This document shows positions 22,220 to 33,000 of a stretch of 64,000 nucleotides of DNA, in pieces. The position numbers and the translations under genes were made by a program. The DNA lies in NCBI GenBank assembly GCA_002633025.1, contig NMRB01000312.1, positions 320,090 through 384,089 of the forward strand, written 5' to 3'. Every line of letters starts with the position of its first letter. Within the stretch, counting starts at the first letter, position 1. Source of the stretch: Notospermus geniculatus. Its lineage: Eukaryota; Nemertea; Pilidiophora; Heteronemertea; Lineidae. The notes under the pieces were generated by a model that was not told where the DNA came from, ran no database searches, and saw only the letters and a program-made list of their open reading frames with translations.

Positions 22220-22975
22220 GCACTTAATAGAACCGGACTTTTTAAACCCGGCAATTCTGTAATGGAAGCAGAATAAGAGCGGACAAATACCGGCTTTTTT
22301 TGTAGTGGAAGCGAACTTATGCTGTCCGAACTAAATAGATCCGCACTTTTGTAACCCCGGACTTATTAAACCCGGCAATTCTGTAATGGAAGCAGAACAA
22401 GAACGGACAAATACCGGTTTTTTTGTAGTGGAAGCGCAACTATTATCAACAATACCATCAATTAATAGCGGTCTTGCACCATTATCCAACAGGAATTCTT
22501 CAGTAGTTGCGCTTCCACTACAAAAAAAGCCGGTATTTGTCCGCTCTTATTCTGGTTCCATTACAGAATAGCCGTGTTTAATAAGTCCGGTTCTATTAAG
22601 TGCGGATCTATTTAGTTCGAGTTGCGCTTCCACTACAAAAAAGCCGGTATTTGTCCGCTCTTATTCTGCTTCCATTACAGAATTGCCGGGTTTAAAAAGT
22701 CCGGTTCTATTAAGTGCGGATCTATTTAGTTCGGATAGCATAGCCGATCATACTCCGAATCTAGATGCGGATAAATTTTGTAGTGGAATGGCAATAACAC
22801 CGGATCTATTTGTAGTATTATGCTCGGCTACAGGTGGTTCCACGGTCGCTTGTGACTGTGCATGACCTATCCAAACTAAATAGATCCGCACTTAATAGAA
22901 CCGGACTTATTAAACCCGGCAATTCTGTAATGGAAGCAGAACAAATACCGGCTTTTTTGTAGTGGAAGCGCAACT
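22220..22975. repeat. ~110-bp repeat units in both orientations
   Basis: Units carry GGCAATTCTGTAATGGAAGC, ACAAATACCGGCTTTTTT and GTAGTGGAAGCGCAACT. They lie forward at about 22220-22320, 22327-22445 and 22865-22975, and reversed at about 22505-22615 and 22622-22735. The linking word is CTAAATAGATCCGCACTTAA. Forward and reverse units alternate around 22445-22505 and 22736-22864, so the block can fold on itself. Confidence 0.85.
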
Positions 22976-24952
22976 AATATCATTCACAAACAGGGCGAAA
23001 AGTAGAGGTAATAAGTTCTCTCCTTGACGCACCCCTGTTTTACTCAGAAAATACTTCGACACATTATTATTATGTAATACACAAGAACGAATATTGGAAT
23101 ACATGTTCTTTATAACAGTAAGGCATTTGCCAGAAATGCCCTGCGTCATGAGTTCCAGCCAAAGTCCGGCTCTCCATACCATATCAAAAACACGTCGAAA
23201 GTCAACCATAGCACAGATTAAGAGTTTTCTTTTAGATGCAATCATGAGATCAATAAGGGTCTTCAGTACGAACACATGATCATTTGTTCTAAAACCTTTA
23301 CGGAAACCAGCCTGATTCATTTTCAAAATATTATTAGTCTCGCAATAAGAGTACAGTCGATTATTTAATACACATGTAAACAATTTGCCGAGGCAACTCA
23401 GAATAGTCAATCCCCGGTAGTTATTCGGGTCCTGGGGGTCTCCTTTATTTTTGTATATAGGAACGATGATGCCATCTAACCACAGCTGTGGAACATCTCC
23501 AGAGTCAAGTATAATATACTTGACTAAATTGTTTAATCATATTATGATTAAACAATTTAAGGTGCACAGGCAACATCAAATCGACCGACTTTTTCAAAAA
23601 CTCATTTATAATCGAGTCTACCCCAGCAGCTTTACCATTTTTTAACTGCTTAATAGCTTTGGTTATGTCATCCTCACTGATGGGGCGATCGAGCTCTTCA
23701 TTACTAACATTTTCAGGGTCATTCTCAACGTTTTGATCATCATCTATTTCTCCGGTGCTTAAATCTTTGAAAGCTGTGAACAATTGGTCAATAGTACAAC
23801 GATTATCAACAGGACGCGCAGACCGTGGCTTAACCACCTGCCAATATTTCTTTGAGTCGGTCTTGCGCAAAGAGCGGAGCTCTTTAGCAAGTCGCTGATG
23901 ATTGGCTGCCTTGCAGATTGAATTTTTATACTCTCTGTTTTTTAACCGATAATCGTCGTGGTCGATTATTGACCTAGACGCCTTATACCTATTTTTGGCT
24001 TTCAGATACTCGGAACGCTTCTGCCTACACTCATCCTTGAACCATGGTTGACGCTCCTGTAGTCGGTTACGTACCGGTACTGCACGTTTTCGTTTACAAG
24101 TATCAAACGTACGCATTCCAGCATTAACAAACAACGAGGAGATTTCCTCAGCCACACGATTTACATCAACACTGCCATTTTCGAACATGACCAAAAGTTC
24201 ATTCACCATTTCGATGTTAATATTGTCACAGAAAGCATCGGACCTACTATTCTCCCATTTAATTTTAGTCCTCGGATCATTTTCAAACTCATTTGACCTT
24301 CGTTCTACGTCGTCAGGCCTTGGGTCAGGTAGTAAATTTATAATGTCACACTGGGGCAATTGTAAACTTACACAAGAATGCACATCCGAAAATAAGCAAT
24401 CAAACGCGTCAACGGAGAGATTCAATGCAGAATTATAGATTGTACTTGAGGCGATGACATAATCTATTAAGGATTGCGTCTTGGTAGTTACCTGGCCTTT
24501 CCCGTAATCCATCCCTACTCTCCCATTCAGGATTATTAAATCAAGGTACACATCTCCACAAGTCTTCTACCAAAATTATCTGGAGCATGCTTGTCCTCAG
24601 ATGACCGAGGGGAAATTTGAACAATAGGCCTGTTCTGGAAATCGCCAATACCCACTGTAAATGGGTTCGTAGTGTCGGGTAACAAGCCAGTGTGGGCATT
24701 TAGATCACCAAGGAGTAACACAGAATAATCATCATTAAGATAGTCGAGCAAATAATTCTCAATGTCATCAAAAATTGATACGGAAGAAAATCTGCTACTT
24801 TCAGGTGGGACATAAATATTCCCAAGCAAAACCTTACTCTCACATATAACACCATTCACCAGCTCAAACCACTGAGCATGGTTGTACCTAAGATCAAACG
24901 AACTTTATCTTTAAGCCAGGATTTGACGGCAACCAAAAGGCCGCCAGACCGA
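22976..24952 (-). mobile_element. LINE ORF2 (endonuclease plus RT), truncated at both ends
   Basis: Read on the minus strand from 24952: GGLLVAVKSW, LLGNIYVPPE and VLLLGDLNAHTG are an AP-like endonuclease. QSLIDYVIAS completes it after a frameshift near 24540. RT motifs follow: LKNGKAAGVDSIINEFLKKS, then a second break at 23410-23560, then LTILSCLGKLF, MNQAGFRKGFRTNDHVF, VDFRRVFDMVWRAGLW and GVRQGENLLPLLF. The sequence stops before the catalytic (Y/F)xDD box, where the two-orientation repeat begins at 22975. The 5' end is fused to a Harbinger fragment. At least two frameshifts make it a pseudogene. I did not assign a clade. Confidence 0.9.
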
Positions 24953-25130
24953 TGAGTTGCAATGAGAAGCCTACTCATAGCTGGAACTGGAAAATTTCTC
25001 ATCGACGCGGGTGTGATTTCGTCTTCGATCAGACGTAAGATACGTACAGTGTTGTCCTTGGTAAAACGATAGCGTTTCCTAAATTCATCATTGGAAAAGA
25101 CCTCCATCGGATTCGTTCGATCTCGAATAA
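24953..25130 (-). pseudogene. Harbinger (HARBI1-type) transposase N-terminal fragment
   Basis: The minus-strand frame encodes RDRTNPMEVFSNDEFRKRYRFTKDNTVRILRLIEDEI and then PAMSRLLIAT. The NPxE, FxxRYRF and LLIA spacing is typical of the start of Harbinger/HARBI1 transposases. It stops at LLIAT, where LINE endonuclease sequence takes over in the same open frame. The DDE catalytic part is not found downstream, beyond the LINE or in the gap region. The upstream part of this ORF (to 25290) is not clearly transposase. Confidence 0.75.
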
Positions 25131-25362
25131 CACGAGCAGGACGCGGATTGCCTCGATTCCATCCAAATTCTCCAAAACTTCGCAAAAAATCCACGCTTTC
25201 GCTTCGAGCTGTCAAAGCCAAATGGTTAAGCCGAAGCTTAAACCTACCCATGAGGTGGTTTAAATATTTGGCGACTTTAAACCATGCCATCGGCTTAATT
25301 TTTATTGGTGCAGCGCGATTAAATTTTAAACCTCGATTTAGGGGAGGCTTAAGCTGGCGTTT

Positions 25363-25512
25363 CTAAGGGTAGGGACACACCTAACGCGATTCGTTGACGC
25401 ATGCGGCAACGCCTTTGTTATTTTCCGCCGCACTGCACGCAAACAAAAGTTTTGACGCATGCGTCGCCCTATCGCATGCGAATCGCGTAAGGGTAGGGAC
25501 ACACCTAAAGCT
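25363..25512. mobile_element. Hairpin flanked by GGGTAGGGACACACCTAA repeats
   Basis: TAAGGGTAGGGACACACCTA occurs at about 25364 and again at about 25490 in direct orientation. Between the copies CGCGATTCG ... CGCATGCG pairs with CGCATGCGAATCGCG, a hairpin of about 100 bp. This looks like one small element inserted at, or abutting, the end of a second with the same terminus. Confidence 0.55.
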
Positions 25513-25765
25513 TGATTCATACTTCTACGCCGTAATGTTGCGTAACGTAATTTTCGTCCGTACGTATCTCGATGACGTTTGTGACACTAATTATCTGGTA
25601 ACTGCGACATGGATTATTTACTACTGACTGAATGCACCTTTTCTACTCTGAAAGGTGTCTACTGAGCAATTGGGGCTTGAATATTACATTATGTAATTCT
25701 TTTTGAGGCAATGGTCATTTCCAAGTGTGATTCGATCACGTGAAGACATGGACCGACAACTTTCG

Positions 25766-25811
25766 CCACCACCACCTCCTCCACCGCCACCGCCGCCGCC
25801 ACCACTTCCAT
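25766..25811. repeat. (CCN)n low-complexity tract
   Basis: An imperfect CCACCACC/CCGCCGCC run of about 46 bp. No ORF with a recognisable domain contains it. The surrounding 25520-26140 holds no other feature I can support. Confidence 0.8.
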
Positions 25812-26143
25812 TACATGTACAGTCTTGTTAAAAAATAAAAAGACAGTGATGTTTTCTATTCTGCCGAGATGCCAATGGTCATTTGTGGGCAAGATTGCCC
25901 TTTTTATACACAAAAATATGTTGCCTAAATAATGACATACCAAATTTAGGATTTGTGGCAAATCATCATGAAAATGTTAGAATTTCAAAATAATCAAGAA
26001 AGAACACAATTTTTAGAATCACCCATTTTCATTTCATAATTAGCGTTATGTTATTCCCTGATGATTTCTAAGAAATTTTGTGAAAGAAGTTCCGAAAAAT
26101 CTCTTGTCGTTTTCAAGATATATCAAAATATCATCAGAAAAAT

Positions 26144-26359
26144 ATGCCATATTTTTGGGGCATTTTGAGACGTTTTGCGATGCTAGGCTATGCAGTTGAG
26201 AACCGACTCCTGATGACGTATTTTTGGATAAAGAAATACCCGGCCTTGGCCACACTCTCCATGATTTTTGACGTCAGCAGACAAACCGCTGCACGCGAGG
26301 TCCATCGCATGACTGACGTCTTATGGAACTACGCCCAGAAGTACGCCCATCGGACTTAA
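26144..26359 (+). pseudogene. DDE transposase helix-turn-helix fragment
   Basis: The ORF encodes VENRLLMTYFWIKKYPALAT then LSMIFDVSRQTAAREVHRM. This is the HTH placed before the catalytic domain in DDE_Tnp_4-type (Harbinger/ISL2EU) transposases. A stop at 26357 and the absence of any catalytic region downstream show that it is a remnant. It lies on the opposite strand to the Harbinger fragment at 24953-25130. Confidence 0.6.
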
Positions 26360-26763
26360 TCTGCTGGTTTTTTGTGGTTTTTTTTGGCTTGTCGTCTAAA
26401 CGGCCCTAATAACCAACTACTGACCTTTTATCTGCTTACATACCCTCGTAAATCCTGTGGAATAAGACAACACCACCAACGCTGGGCGGAGTGATTGCAT
26501 AATGCCTCATTATCGGTTCACGTATTGACCATGTTGACTATTATTCGCATTCAACAGGTTGGTAGTCATTATCTCAGCTCCAAGCCAATCAAAGATTAGA
26601 CGAAATTTTCGTTCGACACATTTGTTCGCCACTCAGGATACTTATTTTAGACCAATCAAATGTGACCTTAGAAATAGAACATGGCTATAAGTTTCGTTTT
26701 CGTTACGTTTTGAGACTTCCCTAATACTACAAATACGAGAAAACATGCGAACCTACCAACAAG

Positions 26764-27040
26764 TTCGGTGGCCGAATGGGAAAGACGGTGGAACAAACAT
26801 AACAGAGCGTGGGTTCGATTCCCGGCGGGGTCAATTTTTTTTCTATCAAAAAAAGTGTTCAGCAGGAGCTCACTAGAGGATGTTGACACCTCGACAGTTC
26901 GAAGACAAATAAGGTGGCGCCCTCCTGGCCTCGTGGGGTCTATCATGTTCTGAGCCTTCGTCTGAGGTGCTTGCAGGGCGTTTGCAATTCTCTTGCTCGT
27001 CGCATGAGGGCTTTTTGTTCATGCAGTTCAGCTTTAATAT
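26764..27040 (+). mobile_element. tRNA-derived SINE
   Basis: The head (26766-26832) has a box-A-like TGGCCGAATGGG and a perfect box B GGTTCGATTCC, ending CGGCGGGGTCA like a tRNA 3' half. The body (26840-27040) is repeated in reverse at 14407-14580. The anticodon arm does not form properly, so this is a SINE rather than a working tRNA. ORFs across it are artefacts. Confidence 0.7.
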
Positions 27041-27094
27041 CGGTAATATCAAGAATACATAAGTATTTCATTGGATGTCATCCAAATCGCAATC

Positions 27095-27252
27095 TAAAGA
27101 TGCCCCTATCACGGGAGAGTTTTCTCGCAGAAGTTGGCCCACAATGGGCAATTCACTATTGTTTATGTCCTCCCTCTCGGCTTACGCTGAGAGTTGTCCA
27201 TCGAAAGGCAACTCGCACAAGAAAACTCTCACGTGGATGGGCACCTCAACAC
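27095..27252. mobile_element. Hairpin MITE, ends GGGAGAGTTTTCT
   Basis: GATGCCCCTATCACGGGAGA with GTTTTCT at the left pairs with AGAAAACTCTCACGTGGATG and GGCACC at the right. Inner segments (AGTTGGCCCACAATGGGC and GAGTTGTCCATCGAAAGG) also pair loosely. Size is about 155 bp. Confidence 0.75.
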
Positions 27253-28867
27253 TTCTTCATCCTAAAACTACCACCTACTAGCTTATCTTTATTGACTAGC
27301 CATATAAAAAATCGGGTATCTCCATTGTGGACATAAAATGACCTTTAATTGCGAGGTTAGGTGTGAATTTCCGTCAGATCATCAGTCAACATACCGGCAA
27401 ACTTCCAGGGCGAGATGCACGTGGAAAAGAAGACGTTCGCGGGAAAAAGCAGGACGATTCCATTCGGTCCATAGGTGTTGAAGTACATGTAATTTCTTAG
27501 ATATTTTCACCACCGAATGCTTATGAACTCAAGTCATTATTGAAATAATAACAATCATTTGGCTCATCTGATGTGGAATAATATATTTTCTTCGTCAGTT
27601 TAAAACTGTCCGAAAGCGCCGGTGTTGCCAGCTAGGCGAAAGCCCCTACACGAAGTAGTGGTTTAATCCAGAGCCTGCTCTGCTTCCTCGACTGGAACAT
27701 CTTATCTTCATTGAAACGGATGTCGTCTGTTTGATTATTCCTGAGAGGATTGCTCCCGGGGAAGCCTCGTCGATCACATAAGTCTTTCGTAACCCTGTTT
27801 GCCTTTATAATTACTTGGAATTCGTGTCGATTCCTCTTCGGTGCAGACCGTGAGACCGAATAGTACGGAAGTCGGTGGAGTATTTCCTTCCTGCCTGCGG
27901 ACTGACTGACTGACCAGCTTGTAATGTCATGATGGTGAGGAGTGGCAGTAGCTTCAGCTAGGCCTGCTTTTCTGTCTGCTACTCTCGCGTACAATATACA
28001 GGTGGAGGAATTTTTATTTGTTTTGGTAAGTCGACCGAATTTTCCTAATTTCTTCGACTTTCATTCAATGGTACTGCTGAGCCCGAGGCCCAAATGGGTG
28101 GCAGTGGTTTCGGAAATTATCAAACTAAAAAGTAAGTGCTCATCTGGCAAAATTTAATTGACCTCTTTACAAGCAATTAGTCCTACATTTACTGATTAAT
28201 GTCGGCCCACAGCAGAAATGATTCCTTCCGTTCTCACTCACTCGCAGGTCTGAAAAAGGAATTTGAGAGCTCTTTCGACGTGAAAAGTTTGACCGTGAAT
28301 GGCGGGCTTTTATGGTGGGCAGACCTTCAATGTGTACATTCGGTTTACCCAAAACAGGACTTGGGTATAAAAAATAGCGTCTGTCATTTCATGATTTTGT
28401 TTGTCTGCAATCAATTTGCGGTTGCTCTGTTTGACCACTAGTTAGACCGAAAGGAAAAGCGTACATGTACCACAAAATTCTGATATATAAGAAATTGTAA
28501 ACTGGAAAGTGGAAGTTTCATGACCGTCTTATTTGATTGAAGCCACACAAAGCCTTCAATAAACATCAAGGTGTGACGTAACCACTGAGGCTTTTGAGAA
28601 TGGCTTCATTTCTGCTCCATGTGTTCATGATGTTCTCACAGCTGGGTTCCTTTTGAAGCAATTGTCGGTGAGATGTCCTCCCCAAAGTTATCTGAACGAA
28701 ATTAGCATTACTTTAAATCCTTGGAGGAAGGAATAGGCCTATCCTCCAAGCTTAATCGCATACGGAGCAAATTCTGGCCAACTCCGTTCTATGAGCACCA
28801 CCTAAGCTCACAGCTTGTGTGGACCAACCGGTAAGTTTCAGCCCAATGAAACTGGAATAAAAATCCT
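27253..28867. other. No supported gene
   Basis: Both strands have short ORFs, the longest a 120-codon minus-strand frame at 27632-27994, but none shows a domain, a signal peptide or splice-compatible neighbours. There is no clear repeat structure. Confidence 0.4.
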
Positions 28868-29960
28868 GACTGAATTCATCCAAATAATATCCTGATGATT
28901 GACGCATCATGTTGAAATTTTAGGCCTAGGAATGGCCGTCTGCTCAATGGAGATTGGCCGTTCATGATTTTTTTCTGCCACTTTCAGGCGAACTCTCCTC
29001 CTCGGTAAACAAATGATGAAATCAATGCCTACATACATGTAGATTTTTGCAACCATAACTGTCCTTAATCTTTCTGCTGCAATCGCAATCAATGTAAGTA
29101 ATACTCATTCCAAGCCTAAGACCCGATACCAGGAGGTGAATACCTGACTCAACTCATCCAAAATCATACTGACGCATCATGTTGAAATTTTAGGCCTAGG
29201 CTACATGCAGGAATGGCCGTCTGACCTCTTTGTGGGGATTGGGCGTTCATGAATTTTTTTCAATTTTCAGGCAAAACTGACATGGCCGAACTCTCCTCAG
29301 TAAACGCACTGATTTTTGCAACCGACTAATCTTTCTGCTGCAATTGCAATCAATCTGAATGTAAGTACTCAATTCTGAGCCTTAAACCCGATACCAGGAG
29401 GTGAATACCAGTGACTGAACTCATCCAAAATCATACTGAGGCATCATGTTCAAATTTTAGGCCCAGGCCTACATGCAGGAATGGCCGTCTGACCTCTTTG
29501 TGGGGACTGGCCGTTACATGGATTTTTTTTGCCATTTTCAGGCAAAACTGACATGGGCGAACTCTCCTCGGTAAACGCACTGATTTTTGCAACCGACTAA
29601 TCTTTCTGCTGCAATTGCAATCAATCTGAATGTAAGTAATTCTGAGCCTTAAACCCGATACCAGGAGGTGAATTATACCTGACTGAACTCATCCAAAATC
29701 ATACTGACGCATCATGTTCAAATTTTAGGCCTAACATGCAGAATGGCCGTTTGACCTCTTTGTGGGTATTGGCCGTTCATGAATTTTTTTTGCCATTTTC
29801 AGGCAAAACTGACATGAGCGAACTCTCCTCCTCGGTAAACAGATGATGAATTCAATGCCTACACAGATTTTTGCAACCATACTAATCTTCCTACTGCAAT
29901 CGCAATCAATGTGCATGTAAGTACTCATTCTGAGCCTTAAACCCGATACAAGGAGGTTTG
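28868..29960 (+). repeat. Four-copy ~270-bp tandem repeat with splice-like signals
   Basis: Units start near 28868, 29143, 29411 and 29681 and share CATCATGTTGAAATTTTAGG, GAATGGCCGTCTG and ACCCGATACCAGGAGGT. Each unit has a T-rich tract ending in CAG, then about 30 bp (for example 29542-29570 and 29803-29834) ending CTCCTCG before GTAAAC, and later a GTAAGTA donor-like site. The array lies directly upstream of the large gene at 30072. An acceptor-like CATTTTACAG occurs at 30031-30040. Confidence 0.85.
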
Positions 29961-30071
29961 AATAGCTGAGGCATTACTATTTTGGGCACTTGAAAAAGAT
30001 TTTTTTCTGCGTAGGCCTACTGTTGTCTTACATTTTACAGGAGTTCATCATTCCTTGTCACGAGAGAGAAT

Positions 30072-33000
30072 ATGGCAGACTCACGGACAACTAATTGGCG
30101 TGTGTCGAGAGCACTCGACTTTCAATCGCCGGGACCTATTCCGAAGAAGGCTAAATCCATGACGCATATTTCCTCACCAGTCCCATTGCTCTAGTCTGCA
30201 AGTGGGACACTTCTATCGGGTATACATGTACCATCGACAGACTGGAATCTTTGTTTCTTATGCCAGAAAAGAAACGACAATCGGCTCATATGTCCGGAAG
30301 CTGGGTATGAATATATTGCTCAAAATATGCTTGAATTCGCTGAATTTGGCCCCGTTCCAATGGGAGTTAACCTGCAGCGCCTTGATGATGGCAGTGGTTT
30401 GTGGCAAACTCTTCGGTCAAATTGTGCAAAATACCACAAGAGTTGCTATCTGATGTTTTCGGCTACGCAACTGAGTCGGGCCAAGAAACGAACAGCAAAA
30501 ACGTCTGAGGCAGATTCAACTATTACCCCAAGTCCTAAAAAGACGAGGTCGGTCCTTGATACATCGCCACCAGACCCTTCTGCAACCGGTGAATCCCCTT
30601 GTTTCTTCTGTGATGGATCGGATGGAACAATCCACTCTGTGAGTGGAGCTGGGATTGATCAAAGTGTGCGTGATTGTGCAACTAGGCTGCGTGATACCAA
30701 ACTCTTGGCTAAATTGGCAATGTCAGATATGCTGAGTTTGAAAGCAAGATATCATCAGAAGTGCCTGGTTCAGCTTTACAATCGTGATAGGCTATTGCGG
30801 GAGAGGCTTTCTAAAGAATCAAAGCCGGATGATGTGGCATTCGAAAGTGCATGTAATCTTCCTGCAACGGAGCTTGCTTTTGCCGAGGTCGTATCATTCA
30901 TATTAGAAGACTCACGGACCAAGTTGGAACCAGTTTACAAACTTGCAGACCTGAAAAAAATGCACCAAATGAAAATGAAGCAATTAGATCCAGAGTCACC
31001 AGTTACGCACGAAACAAGACTAAAGGAAAAACTTTTGAAGACAATTCCACGACTCACAGCAACGACTGCCGGCAGAGACATTATGCTGGGCTATAACGCT
31101 GACATTGCAAAAAACCTTGCTGCAAACCACAAGACAGGAGGCTCGATCCTGATGCAGTTACTCTTGCAAAGGCATCTAGTATAGTGCGTCGACAAATGTT
31201 CTCCAAGCGAGAGCCCTTCAATGGAACTTTTACAGAAAAAGGGATATTGAATTCTGTACCTACTGATCTGGAATTCCTGATTCGATTAATCCTGGAAGGC
31301 CCATCCTTTAGTGAGGTTAAATCTGAGTCAGAGTCAAAGCAAACTGCAGCAAACACAATTGGGCAGATTATCATGTATAACGCCACCAAGACAGCTAGGG
31401 TCATCGGCAACTCCGGTGTCAGGCATAATGCTGAACGTGAAACGCCTGTTGCTATTTACAACTCCTTCAAGTTGTACTGCAATTCCAGGAGAAAGGAGCT
31501 GATAGATAAAGAGCACAAACTGGGACTTTCGATTTCGTACTACAGGATGATGTCTTTTTCTACGCGCCTGGCAAATAGCGTCATCGGTCGTTATTTAATT
31601 GAAGGTGTTGTCTGCCCTGGAAACCTCAGGAAGAATGTATTTACCACATCTGCTTTGGACAATATTGATCATAATCCAACATCTTCAACAGCCACTGACT
31701 CTTTCCATGGCACGGCGATTTCAATGGTCAGTCATCCTACAGCTGATTCTCCCGGAGATGAAAGGCTTGAAGTTTCTCCACTAGAGAAGAGTCAGGATAG
31801 TAATGTAATTGGGTCCCTGCCAAGTTCCTACACGTATATTCCAGATACCTACATCAGAAACAAGACACCAACCGTGCCAAAATGTGATGAACTGCTCAGA
31901 TTACATGTCGATGGCAAACAGAATGATGAAGCGTTCGGCACATTTGTTAATGGCGAGGAAGCTTGGTTGATCAATGCATCACAACTACTAGATAAAGATG
32001 ACCTGGATGCCGGGGACATGATCTCTCGGGCAGGATATCATGCTGCTTGTGAGAAAAGTGAAGATGTACGGCCGAAGGCGAAGATAGCACTCCTACCGTT
32101 ATTCAGAGAAGCCTCGCACACGGCATCAATGGTGAAGCACGGCATGATGCTTGTTAAGGCCAACACAGACTTTTTGAATCCCGGGCAAACCCCAGTCATA
32201 GCAATGGACCAACCCCTGTACAGTCTTGCCAAGCAAATTCAATGGGAAAATGCCGCCCTCGGAGAAGACAAGTATGTGGTGATGCTCGGGGGCCTACACA
32301 TTGAAATGGTTGTGTTAAAATTGATAGGAGAGTGGCTGGAAGGGTCAGGATGGGCCGAAATCATCAATGATGCAGGTATCACCACTCCTGGAAGAGCAGA
32401 AGCACTCCAGTCTGGATCTAACATCAACCGCTCTCGATATGCGCATCAGATCACGTTGGTTGTCTTAAATCGGTTGAAGAGAAAGGCGTATGAGCAAGAG
32501 GTCGACGATGACAGCGTAGATTTTGTGGAATGGTGCAACAACCAAAGGGCCTCGAATGCACAGTTTCAGTTCTGGAATACAGTAATAGAACTGGAAGAGA
32601 TCTTGTGCCAGTTCGTCAAATCCATCAGGACGGGGAATTTCAAGTTGTACCTCAATGCGTTACAAAGAATAGTACCGTGGCTGTTCACTTTGGATCACTT
32701 CCATTATGCTCGCTGGCTGCCAATCCATCTACGGGATATGCTAATGCTTGAGACCACTCATCCTGCAATCTACCAACAGTTCATGGATGGAAAATTTGTC
32801 GTGCAGAAATCAACCAGAAAATTTTCTTCAATGTCACTCGACCAGGCTCATGAGCAGATCAACAAAATCATCAAGGGTGAAGGCGGGGCCATTGGACTGT
32901 TCGACAACGACCATGCACTCAAACGGTGGCTGCTGTCTGGGCCAGAAATGGCTAGACTGATAATAACGAGTTTGAAGCGATATGGGACGGAGAAGAAGAA

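Noticed and set aside
21558-22262. ORFs across the N-run
   Set aside because: The translation consists of unknown residues. It is an artefact of the assembly gap.
22910-22975. C-terminal tail of the LINE RT ORF as novel protein sequence
   Set aside because: The last ~20 codons are translation of the adjacent two-orientation repeat.
25689-25961. Minus-strand ORF with a Val-rich tract
   Set aside because: The tract is translation of the (CCN)n low-complexity run.
26766-26834. Functional tRNA gene
   Set aside because: Box A and B are good, but the anticodon stem and acceptor pairing fail, and a SINE body follows.
27632-27994. 120-codon minus-strand ORF
   Set aside because: Low-complexity composition, no recognised domain and no splice partners.
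28868-29960. CRISPR-like array
   Set aside because: The units are ~270 bp and almost wholly repeated, with no short repeat/spacer pattern, in a eukaryotic genome.
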